Notes under the pieces: generated by a model
The model's input: only the letters and a program-made list of their open reading frames with translations
Database searches by the model: none
What the model was told of the DNA's origin: nothing
Made by a program: the position numbers and the translations under genes
DNA from: an uncultured Prevotellaceae bacterium
GTDB lineage: Bacteria > Bacteroidota > Bacteroidia > Bacteroidales > Bacteroidaceae
DNA length: 64,000 nt
Direction: 5' to 3'
Assembly: GCA_947169245.1 (NCBI GenBank)
Contig: CAMVPA010000017.1
Location: 1-64,000, forward strand
Shown: positions 9,249-19,599 of the stretch, piece after piece
Numbering within the stretch: position 1 is the first letter of the stretch
Layout: every line of letters begins with the position of its first letter

Positions 9249-12200
9249 CCACCGAATCCATCAACACGCATGGGCGCGGCGATGGATGGTGGCGACAATG
9301 TTGTTCGTTCTTCACTGTTCACTGTTCATTAGCGGCGCTGCCGCGCAACAATTGCGGGTGGAGTACTTCTCCGACTCCGACCCGGGCCGTGGCAAGGCCG
9401 TTAGTATGACGGCCACGACCGATGCTGACGGCAACTTCAGTTTCGATGCCCCCACCACAGGGCTGACACCGGGTAACCACCTGCTGGGCTTCCGTGCCTA
9501 CAAGGCCGACGCTGCCGATAAGCCCTGGTTCTATGGTCCCACGCTGACACAGCAGGTCTACGTGCCTCACGACGAGTCGTGGATCAACATCTCGCGCGTG
9601 GAATTTTTCTGGGACGAAGACCCGGGACGTGGCAAGGGCACTGTCATCGCCATCACCCCCGGCACTACGGTTGACCTCGACCAGGTAGAAATCAGTACCG
9701 CTGCGCTGACGCCCGGCACCCACCTGTTGGACATCCGTGCCTTCGGTGGTTGGGGCTGGGGCCCCACGCTGACACAGCAGGTCTACGTGCCTGCCAGCGA
9801 TACCGGCATCACCCGCGTGGAGTATTTCTGGGACAGCGATCCTGGCTTCGGCAAGGGCACCGCCATCGCCATCACCCCCGGCCAGGAGATCGACCTCGAC
9901 AACGTGGAACTGTCGGCCGAAGGTCTCTCCGTTGGCGAACACCACCTGTTCATCCGTGCCTACGGCTATGCCGGCTGGACACCGACCATGGAGTCGGTGG
10001 TCACCATCATGCCCGACGAGGCCGACATCATCGTGGAGGAAGCCGAGTACTTCTGGGACGAAGACCCGGGCTTCGGCCATGGCACGCCGATGACCATCAC
10101 CCCCGGCCAGCAGGTCTCCACCGCCGGCTTGGGCCTGTCGGTCGAGGGCCTGTCGGTTGGCGACCACCAGCTCTTCGTGCGCTATCGCGGCCCGTTGGGC
10201 TGGAGCCCTACCGTGGCCACCGATGTGGTGAACATCAGCGATGCCGACCTGAAGGTGAGTAATGCCGAGTACTTCTGGAACGACGACCCAGGCTTCGGCC
10301 AAGGCACGCCCATCGCCTTGACGCCCGGCGAGACCGTCAGTCTTGACGACTTCCAGGTTCCGTCAGCCTCCGTCCATGGCGACGCCGTGCTCTTCATCCG
10401 CTACCGCGGCCCGCTGGGCTGAGGCCCCACCGTGGCCTATCCCGTGATGGTCGACGCCGAGGGCAACTACACGCTGAACGCCAACGCTGAAACGTCGATG
10501 GAACAGCGTAACTACCAGAGCCTCACTGACGCCCTGAACGACTTCACCGACCGAGGCATCGGCAGCAGCATCACACTGACCGTGCCGACGACCAACACCG
10601 ACTACGTCCTCGACGCCACGTCGGAGCAGGTGCTGGCACAGCTGGCCCAGGCCGCCGGGAACTTAGAGCGTGTCTCTACCGCCCGCGACCACGAGACGAT
10701 AGCCTTCACCGCAGCCGAAGGTTCTGGCAACACCCTCACCGTGACCACTACCGACGAGGGACTGCCTACCGTGGTCAGCTTCTTTGCCCAGACCACGCTG
10801 ACGAACGTGGCCCTGACCATCAACGGCACCGCCTACGACTTCACGCCGGCCATCGGCCGCAGTGAGGAGGTGTGCGCCCTGAGCGAGACGACGCCTGTCG
10901 ACCTGTCGGCCGTCAGCAGCGCCGTCACCGCCACCTTCACGGCGCAGCCCCACGAGGGCATTGTGCTCAGCGGTTTCCCCGCTGAGGCTACAGGCACCCT
11001 CCCCGCCATGACCCTCATCCATAGTGGCACGAAGCTCGACTCCATAGCCTACACCGTGACGCTGGCAACCACCGGCGGTCAGGCTCTTTATGAGTACACC
11101 TATTACATATATGTGCACCCACGTATGGCCGACCAGCCCGTCAACGGACTGACACCTGCCACAGGCAGCAGTCTCGACCCCGGCGAGGTGACGCTGACGT
11201 GGAACAAGATTGACGATGCCATTAGCAGCTACCGTCTGAACATCAGCGCCGAGCCGATGGATGCCAATGCCACTGCGCTCAGCGGTTATCCCGCTGAGAT
11301 TGATACCGACGAGACCACGTATACCTTAACTGCCGTGACCGGCTACACCTATACGTGGACGGTGACGGCCATCGGCTACTGCGACGAGAAGACTAGTGAG
11401 CCCATGACTTTTAGCGGCCGCCTGCTGCCCGACCTCGTGGTCAGCAGCATCACGCCGCCTGAGGCTGCCGAGGCCGGTAACACCATCACGGTGACGGCCA
11501 CCATCAGCAACCAAGGCCCGGGCGCTACCACTGAGGGCAGCTGGAAGGACCGCTTGTATTACACCATTGACAATACTGACTTTGCGACTGCCGTGCAGGC
11601 CGCTGAGGTGCAGCACGAGGGCAACGTCGACGCCGCAGCGAGCTACGACGTGACGTTTACCATGCGTGTGCCCGATGTTGACCAGGGCACCATGCGCTTC
11701 TTCGTTGCCACTGACGTTGCGGAGAACGTGATGGAGGGCGATGACAGCAACAACCGCACGCAGGCCACGAAGACCGCCACCCTCAGTCCGTTCTATATGA
11801 ACGCCGACGACCTGGCCGCCCTGCGCAAGCTCTATACCGACTTCGGTGGTGCCAACTGGAACGGCACGCAGTGGGACGTCAGCTCGGAGCTGATAGCCGC
11901 AGGCAACTGGAGCGGCGTCACCTTCGACACCGACGGCTGCGTCACCGCCATCAACCTGCAGGACCGCAACCTCGCTGGTATGCTCAGCAGTACGACGGCA
12001 CCGGCGCTGCCACGGCTGACGACGCTCAACCTGAGCCGCAACGCACTGACGGGCGACCCCGCCACGTTCATCACCGGCCTGCCGCTGCTGTCGACACTCA
12101 ACCTGTCATACAACCAGCTTGACGACTTGAGCACTGTGCTGCCGCTGGCCATGTCGGTCAACCTGACCTATCAGCACCGCCAGTACGGTAATGACAATAC

Positions 12201-13356
12201 GTTCCCGGGCTTCGACAACATGACGCCTGCAACGCTGGTTGTCGGCGGAGATGCTACGCCCACGCTGCCGACGATGTTGGGTTATAACCACCAGTCGCAG
12301 ACCCTGAACAACCATCCTACGTTGGAGGTCAGGGACCTGACGGCCGGCACCAGCTATGGAACAGTGACGTGGGACGGCTCGAAGGGAGCCTATGGCTTTG
12401 CGGGCAACGGACGGGAGATCAACCTGCCCAATGACTGCGGCTTGCGCCTGCAGGCCAACAGCAACTCGGCCACGATGAACGGCTCGGCCTGTCCGGCCAC
12501 GGTCAGTGTGACCCTTGGCGATGCCACCATCGACGGCACGGTTGACGTGAACGACGTGCAGCGGACGCTGATACGCATCATTGAGCCCACCCGTAGCGGC
12601 ATAGGCACCATCAACCTCTGGGCTGCCAACACCTACAGCACGGGCGAGACCGACCTGGTAATCAACATCCAGGACATCGTCTGCACCGTCAACATGGTAC
12701 TCGAAAACCAGCAGGGCAGTTCACGTGCCTTCGCCCGCAGAGCCGCTGAGTCAGAGGCGGCTGATGCCACGAACTTGTTCTATGCAGCCGGAAGCTACAT
12801 GTGTATGGAGGCCACCGACGAGATTGCCGCCTTCGACTTGGAGCTGGATGGTGTGACGCCGTCGCAGGTACATCTGCTGCTTGACGAGAACGACTGGCAG
12901 ATGGCCACCCGTCAGACAGCAACGGGCACACGATTGATAGTGTTCTCGCTGAACGGTGCCACGCTGCCTGTCGGCATGGCCACGCAGTTGCTGCAGATCG
13001 ACGGTACGGCAATGCCTGTCAGTGTTCAGGCATCAAGTCCGTTAGCAACGCCGGTCGGTATAACCTTGTCGGCCCAAGGCACAACAGGCATCCTCGAGAT
13101 GGCTGATAGCGCATTGCGCATCACCGCTGGCAGCGATGGCCTGTTGCTCACTGCCACCGCCCCACAGGGCCCGTTGACCGTCAGCGTCTACGATACACAG
13201 GGTGTGCTTCTGGCAAACCTGCACATAGAGTCGATACCTGCCGGCACAACACACCTGCCCGTCAGCCTGAACCCCGCCGACGGTCTCATCATTGTGAGGG
13301 TAAGCAGTCCCCAGCGTTCCAAGACATCCCACTATAAACTCCAAATAGCGAAGTAA
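9241..13356 (+). pseudogene. Large surface protein (DxDPGxGxGT repeats, CARDB-like, LRR, dockerin-like, T9SS-type C-terminus) interrupted by in-frame TGA at 10420-10422
   Basis: ORFs 9241-10422 and 10432-13356 are in the same frame; repeat context shows TGG (GPLGW) changed to TGA. Confidence 0.75.
9358..10460 (+). repeat. About five tandem ~225-bp repeats encoding VEYFWDxDPGxGxGT modules
   Basis: VEYFSDSDPGRGKAV, VEFFWDEDPGRGKGT, VEYFWDSDPGFGKGT, AEYFWDEDPGFGHGT, AEYFWNDDPGFGQGT. Confidence 0.9.
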
Positions 13357-16300
13357 ATGAAGACAAGATACAGAAACCTGATACAGCGCCTGTTGCTCAT
13401 GCTGGCCGTCGTCCTCGCCGGCAGCATGACAGCCACGGCGCAGACGCTGACCGTCGAGTCGTTCGAGCAGTTGGCCGGCGAGGAGGCCTTAGTACCAATA
13501 CATCTGGCCACAGGCGGAGCCGGTATTGTCGGTGTTCAGTTCGACATCACACTGCCTTATAAGAAGAGCAACAGCAGTCCCGTGCTTGTGGAAAGCCGCA
13601 AGGACGGCCACTCCGTAAGCATCCGCCGGCTCAGCGACCTGAAGTACACCGCCCTCATCATGTCGTTTGACAACAAGGCGTTGAAAGGCAGCGACGGTCT
13701 GCTACTGACATTCCCCGTCACAGTGGATGCCAGTGCACAGATAGGCGCCACGAAGCCCATGGCCCTGGAGAACATCGTGCTGTCCACCGCTACAGGTCAG
13801 AACGTAGCCACGGCATCAACGTCTGAGGCAACGTTTACCGTCCAGTATGAGCCTACGCCCGACCTCGTACCTCAGGCGCTGACCGTCAGCAGCAGCGGTA
13901 CAACACTGGTGACCGGCGGCAAGATGACGGTGAGCTTCAGCGTCGTGAACCAAGGCACCCGTGAGACCGGCGACGGTTGGACGGAGAAAGTCTGGGTGAA
14001 GGACGAAGCCGGCAACCGCACGCTGGTGGCTACGAAGAACTACGATGCCACCCTTGACAAGGCGTCGAGTGTGTCGCGGCTCTACGAGGTCGACCTGCCG
14101 CAGGCCATGGGTATGGAAGGCACAGTGAGCGCGGAGGTCGAAATCATTGATAAGACCAATACCGGCGAACAGGTGGCTGACCAGGCCAACAACAGCGTCA
14201 CGTCCGACAACAGCATGACTCTGGAGAAGCGCATCTTCCTCAGTGCTGCAAACATCCTGGTGGAGGAAGGCCAAGGGCAGAGCGTGACGCTGACGCGCTC
14301 GGGCAGCAAGACGTCGGCGGAGACCTTCGCCATCGCCGAGACCAGCGGACTCAATATGCTTGTGGTTCCCGCCACGGTGACGATAGCCGCCGGGGCCTCG
14401 ACAGCGAACTTCACCGTCAGAGCCCGCGACAATAGCGAGGTGAATCAGCAGTACCGCACGTCGCTGACCGTCAGCGGCACTGACTACGGACAGGCCGTGA
14501 TGAGCGTCGACGTGAAGGACAACGACGTCTACAGCCTGACGCTGAGCACAGACAAGACCCGTTGTCAGGAGGGCGACGAGCTGACGCTGACCGTCACCAT
14601 AGGCAAGGCGCTGAGCGACGACCTGACGGTGACCGTCACCAACACCGATGCGGCTCGTTTCTATCCCTACATCCGCAGCATCATCATCCCGGCAGGACAG
14701 CTGTCGGCATCGAAGACCACACAGGTGGTCGATGACGACTGGCCCATGGCCGACGCCATCGTCACCTTTACCGCCACAGCCTCGGGCTACTCAACGGCTC
14801 AGCGCCCGGTGGGCATTGAGGATGACGACTGGCCCACGCTGACGATGACGCTGACGCCGAACGTCATCAGCGAGGCTGACGGCTACGGTGCCACGACGGC
14901 TACCATTACCCGCGAGGGCAACATCGCCCAGAATCTCATTGTCTACCTGATGACCTCAAATGGCGAGCTCTACTTCGACTCGCAGAAGAACATCATCCCG
15001 GCAGGACAGAGAAGCGTCGAGGTACCCATCAGCATCAAGGACAATGCGGTGGTGGGTGGCGAGCGCCAGCACACCATCACGGCGACAGCCTGCGATGCCA
15101 CCACTGGCACGACGTCGGGAAGCAAGTCGTCGTGCCAGGCCCAGCTGACCGTCACCGACGATGATGCCGATTTGACGCTGAAGATGCAGTCGAGGGTGGC
15201 TACCCTGCAGAAGGGCGGCAGCAGTGCCACCGTGACCATCAGCCGTAATACGACGGAAGGAGCCCTGACGGTCAACCTGACCACCGACGACGAGCTGCTG
15301 GTGCTGCCTGCCACCGTGACCATTGCCAACGGACAGTCGCAGGCCACCTTCACCATACGTGCCAATAGTAACACCGTGGAGGACGACAACCACTACACCA
15401 CCGTCTACGCTACGGCCGAGGGGTACCAGCGCGCCTCGTTCGTGTTCCTGGTGAGCGACCAGACGCTGCCCGATGCTGTCTGTGCAGCACCAGTCCTCAC
15501 GACGGCGGCTCCTTATTACTCAGGGCAGACGGTCAGCGGCACCATTGCCGTCAGCAACCAGGGCCTGACGGTTCTGCCTGCCGGTATGCCAGTGGAAGTA
15601 TTGTTGTCTTCCGACCAGAGCATCCGCGTCTCCGACTACTATACGTCGCCCATGCAGACGCTGACAACCGTTACTACGACGGAACCAGTACCCGCAGGCG
15701 AGTCTGTCGACGTGCCCTTTGAGGTGACACTGCCCGACAGCCGCATCGGCGTCTACTACCTCTTCGCATGGGCCAACAAACGGGGCGAGACCGACGAGAG
15801 CAACATCTGGAACGGACGCTCGACTACCACGGGGCTGAACATCCAGGCACCGTTCACGCAGGCTTCGCTACAGACCGACAAGGCTGAGTATAGCCAGGGC
15901 GAGACCATCAGCATCAGCGGACAGATGAGCAACGCAGCTTCCGGCCAGTCTATGGACGGCCGCAGCATTGAGGTCTACATCCTTGGCAGTGGCAATAATC
16001 TGGTGGCACTGCTTAACGCGACGCTCGACGCCGACGGCCGCTTTGCGACGGAGTATGCCATCGGCTCTCTGCCTGGCGGCACCTACGCCATTGGTGCCCG
16101 CTCGAAGGGTACTAATGCCAAGGACTCTGAGACGCGCATTAACGTGTCGGCCATGAAGTTCGGCAGCAACTACCTGAAACTCATCATAACAGAGGGCGTA
16201 GCCGCCGAGGGAGACTTGACGGTGACGAACCAGTCGGGTAGTGGTACACTGCATCACCTGACTTTCACATTGGCCGACATGCCCGAGGACTGGACGGTAG

Positions 16301-19300
16301 AACTGCCTGTCATCGAGACGCTGAACGCCGGCAGTACGGCCAACGTCCACTACCGCATCGTGCCAGCCACACCTTCAACCGGTTCAAGCTACATACGTAC
16401 CCATCTGACGGTTGAGGGTCATGACAGCGAGGACGGTGTGGCAGCCACGGCCCAGATGACCATTGACTGTTTTGCCAAGGCCGCCAGATGCCGACTGGTC
16501 ACCAGTGCCGACGAGGGCATCAAGACAACACTCTCGAAGACAACGGAACGTACGCTGATGCTGACCGTCAGCAACACCGGTCTCATAGAGACAGGACTCA
16601 TCAACGTGGAGTGTCCTGACAACCAGCCTTGGCTCTCGACGGCTGTCGCTACTCTGGCATCGGTAGAGCCCGGTGGCCAGACACAGGTAGCGCTCAGTCT
16701 GAAGGGAAGTAACGACATGGTTGTCGACGGCACATATAAGTCGTTTGTCAAGCTGAAGCCCGCCAACGGCACTGGCATCGTCGTCAATGTCGAGGCCAAA
16801 TTGGTAAGCACCGACACGGGGACGCTGACAGTCGACGTGGTCGATGCCTTCACGCTGGAGGACGAGACGACAGACGGCCCGCACGTCAGCGGTGCGTCGG
16901 TACGACTGACCAACAGTCTCACTGGCGAGGTGACGATGACGGGTACGACAGGCGATGACGGTCTCTTCACTACCGACATCCTGAAGGAGGGTACTTACTA
17001 CGTCTACGTGACCGCCCCGAACCATAACTATGCTGAGAAGACCATTACCATCAATGCCGGACAGGAGAACAACCTGCAGGTGTTCCTGCCCTATAAGGCT
17101 GTGAAGGTGACCTACACCGTCGAGGAGACAACCGTGGTAGACGAGTACCATACGGTCGTCACGATGGATGTGGTACCCAACATCCCGCAGGCCATTGTCA
17201 CACCGGCATTGCCCGAGAGCTGGGGCTGCGGCACGCAGACTTTCAGCATCCGCCTGACTAACCGCGGCCGCCTGACAGCCTACAACCCCTATCTGGAGTT
17301 CCCGAACATCGAAGGCTACACGTTCACCGTCATGTCAGACTACCCGCAGACACTCTATCCCAACGAGAGCTACGACGTGACGGTGGAGTTCCAGGGAACC
17401 GATGAGCAGACAATCAGCAGCATCGGCGCCATCGTCATGCACTACGGCTACAAGCTGCGCGGTGAGATGTACTATGGCAGCGAGACCTACGCTGCAAAGG
17501 TGGGCTGCAAGGACATGCCGCTGATTATCCCCGGCGGCGGACTGGGCGGAAGCGAAAGTGCCAACTACGGCGGAGCACAGATAGCCGACCCGCAGTTGGA
17601 CAGGATCGGCGATGAAGGAGGCGACGAGATGGGAAGCGTTGACATGCCTACCATCACCTACCGTGACTACACGCAGACTCAGACGAGCAGCGTGACCCTC
17701 CAGTTTGAGCAGAAGTTCTTCTTGGAGCGACAAGCCTTCAAAGGACATCTGAAGGTTGAGAATCTGCAGATGAACGGCATCCGCGACATCACGCTGACAC
17801 CCACCGTCAAGCGCACCGACGGCACCGATGCTTCCGACCTCTTTGCCATCTCGTTCAAGGGCATCGGCTCATGGAGCGGTACAGACGACTGGCAGCTGGC
17901 GGCCAACGCCACTGGTGAGGCCAACGTCCTCTATGTGCCCTCGAAAGAGACGGTGCCAACGGTGAAGACCGACTACCTCTTCGGCGGAACGCTGACCTAT
18001 CGTGACGTGGAGACGGGACAGCTCATCAAGGTGGAACTGATGCAGACGAAGCTGACGGTGAACCCCTCGCCCGACCTTCACCTGACCTACTTCATACAGC
18101 GCGACTTCATCAGCGATAATCCGCTGACTGAGGAGGTAGAGCCGTGGGAGCCTGCGGAGTTTGCTCTGCTGATACAGAACAAAGGCGCGGGCGACGCACT
18201 CAACCTGAGGATTGAGACCGGCGACCCGCAGATTGTTGACAACCAGAACAACCTGCCCGTGGAGTTCACGAAACTCTATACCACTGTCGATGGTGTGGAA
18301 GGCACGATGAACTTCAACAATCTGAACCTCGGGCGTATCAGCGCCGGACAGAACATCATGGCACGCTGGTGGTTCTACTCGAACGTGTCGGCTCACGTAG
18401 CCAGTTACGAGGCACACATGACGAAACACTCCAATTACGGTGTGGAGTTCGACCTCATCACCCTCGATGGCATCTACGAACTGGCCCGTTCGGTGAAGGG
18501 CATTATCCCCGCAGCGGCTACTGCCCGTGGCACCAGGAAGGCAGCCCCCGACCAGGTGAATGCCTCTACTGACATCTTCCTGCTCAATAAGGTGCCCGAC
18601 GAGGAGAATCTGCCTGACTACGTCATCGACGCCAATGGTAACGGTACTGATGACCTGGAAATTCTCAGCAGCAATAGGATTATTACTGACGGTACATCGC
18701 CTACCCAAAGACAGCTGGGCGTCAACCCCACACGCTATGGCTGGGTTTATGGCGTCGTCAACGACCCGCTGAGCGACAAGCAATTGAAGAAGGTCATCAG
18801 AAGCTACGACGGGGCTGATGTCACCTCAAACGTTTGGCAGACGGCTGACGGCAAACTACACATTGCCGACAACATCACCGACGTTGTCAGCTATCTGCTG
18901 ACCTATCAGGACAAAGCTGCCCCTGCCCCGAGGGTGACAAGCATAGAGCTGCTGGCTGAGAACGAGGACGAGGAGGCCACGGCAACCAAAGCCCGTGTGA
19001 CCTTTGCCGAGGCCGTCGATGCCTCTACCTTTACAGCTGACGACGTGATGCTCGTAGCCAGAGGCAATCAGGTGCCCGTCACCATAACGCCAGTGGCCAA
19101 CAGCGACGACACTACCTTCATCATTGACTGGAGTGCTGCTCCCTTTACCACAGGTAGCACTTCACTGACTGTCTACACTACAGGTGTCAACAACGTTGAA
19201 GGCAAGGCGGGTACCATGAGCAAGAACAAGATATGGAACGCGGTGGTTTCGATTGAACCAGGCGACGCCAACGGCGACGGCTACGTCAACGTGACCGACA

Positions 19301-19386
19301 TCATGGGTATTGCCAACATCATCCTGGGTGTGGATACCAATAGCAGCCGCGAAGTGCGCGAGGCCGACCTCGTGGAACCGCAGTAA
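13357..19386 (+). CDS. 2009-aa secreted protein: cohesin-like N-terminus, CARDB, Calx-beta-like repeats, C-terminal dockerin-like domain
   Basis: N-term VPIHLATGGAGIVGVQFDITLP; repeated ...VEEGQGQSVTLTRSG...TVTIAAGASTANFTVRARDN; C-term GDANGDGYVNVTDIMGIANIILG. Confidence 0.75.
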   Translation: MKTRYRNLIQRLLLMLAVVLAGSMTATAQTLTVESFEQLAGEEALVPIHLATGGAGIVGVQFDITLPYKKSNSSPVLVESRKDGHSVSIRRLSDLKYTALIMSFDNKALKGSDGLLLTFPVTVDASAQIGATKPMALENIVLSTATGQNVATASTSEATFTVQYEPTPDLVPQALTVSSSGTTLVTGGKMTVSFSVVNQGTRETGDGWTEKVWVKDEAGNRTLVATKNYDATLDKASSVSRLYEVDLPQAMGMEGTVSAEVEIIDKTNTGEQVADQANNSVTSDNSMTLEKRIFLSAANILVEEGQGQSVTLTRSGSKTSAETFAIAETSGLNMLVVPATVTIAAGASTANFTVRARDNSEVNQQYRTSLTVSGTDYGQAVMSVDVKDNDVYSLTLSTDKTRCQEGDELTLTVTIGKALSDDLTVTVTNTDAARFYPYIRSIIIPAGQLSASKTTQVVDDDWPMADAIVTFTATASGYSTAQRPVGIEDDDWPTLTMTLTPNVISEADGYGATTATITREGNIAQNLIVYLMTSNGELYFDSQKNIIPAGQRSVEVPISIKDNAVVGGERQHTITATACDATTGTTSGSKSSCQAQLTVTDDDADLTLKMQSRVATLQKGGSSATVTISRNTTEGALTVNLTTDDELLVLPATVTIANGQSQATFTIRANSNTVEDDNHYTTVYATAEGYQRASFVFLVSDQTLPDAVCAAPVLTTAAPYYSGQTVSGTIAVSNQGLTVLPAGMPVEVLLSSDQSIRVSDYYTSPMQTLTTVTTTEPVPAGESVDVPFEVTLPDSRIGVYYLFAWANKRGETDESNIWNGRSTTTGLNIQAPFTQASLQTDKAEYSQGETISISGQMSNAASGQSMDGRSIEVYILGSGNNLVALLNATLDADGRFATEYAIGSLPGGTYAIGARSKGTNAKDSETRINVSAMKFGSNYLKLIITEGVAAEGDLTVTNQSGSGTLHHLTFTLADMPEDWTVELPVIETLNAGSTANVHYRIVPATPSTGSSYIRTHLTVEGHDSEDGVAATAQMTIDCFAKAARCRLVTSADEGIKTTLSKTTERTLMLTVSNTGLIETGLINVECPDNQPWLSTAVATLASVEPGGQTQVALSLKGSNDMVVDGTYKSFVKLKPANGTGIVVNVEAKLVSTDTGTLTVDVVDAFTLEDETTDGPHVSGASVRLTNSLTGEVTMTGTTGDDGLFTTDILKEGTYYVYVTAPNHNYAEKTITINAGQENNLQVFLPYKAVKVTYTVEETTVVDEYHTVVTMDVVPNIPQAIVTPALPESWGCGTQTFSIRLTNRGRLTAYNPYLEFPNIEGYTFTVMSDYPQTLYPNESYDVTVEFQGTDEQTISSIGAIVMHYGYKLRGEMYYGSETYAAKVGCKDMPLIIPGGGLGGSESANYGGAQIADPQLDRIGDEGGDEMGSVDMPTITYRDYTQTQTSSVTLQFEQKFFLERQAFKGHLKVENLQMNGIRDITLTPTVKRTDGTDASDLFAISFKGIGSWSGTDDWQLAANATGEANVLYVPSKETVPTVKTDYLFGGTLTYRDVETGQLIKVELMQTKLTVNPSPDLHLTYFIQRDFISDNPLTEEVEPWEPAEFALLIQNKGAGDALNLRIETGDPQIVDNQNNLPVEFTKLYTTVDGVEGTMNFNNLNLGRISAGQNIMARWWFYSNVSAHVASYEAHMTKHSNYGVEFDLITLDGIYELARSVKGIIPAAATARGTRKAAPDQVNASTDIFLLNKVPDEENLPDYVIDANGNGTDDLEILSSNRIITDGTSPTQRQLGVNPTRYGWVYGVVNDPLSDKQLKKVIRSYDGADVTSNVWQTADGKLHIADNITDVVSYLLTYQDKAAPAPRVTSIELLAENEDEEATATKARVTFAEAVDASTFTADDVMLVARGNQVPVTITPVANSDDTTFIIDWSAAPFTTGSTSLTVYTTGVNNVEGKAGTMSKNKIWNAVVSIEPGDANGDGYVNVTDIMGIANIILGVDTNSSREVREADLVEPQ

Positions 19387-19537
19387 GGCCTTAGCTGCTT
19401 CCAGAAAGCGAGGGCTCCGCGTAATGGCCGGTACTTGCTTATTGATACTCTTGGAAGCCTGCTCCTCGAAAAGGGGGGCAGGCTTTCGGGTGTAAGGGGA
19501 AAATGAGGGGTGAAGGGGTGAAAAAAACGTGAATTGC

Positions 19538-19568
19538 TTGCTACTTAGCACAATTTTGCGTACCTTTG
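19538..19568 (+). promoter_or_regulatory. Bacteroidetes-type promoter upstream of susC
   Basis: TTG-N20-TACCTTTG. Confidence 0.65.
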
Positions 19569-19599
19569 CCCACAAACTGTGACCATATACTGAGAGAAG

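Noticed and set aside
10420-10422. Genetic-code change (UGA = Trp)
   Set aside because: Other genes use TGA as a genuine stop (e.g. the TonB receptor ends TGATG with overlapping downstream start, and susC ends TGA), so only a local mutation or readthrough is plausible.
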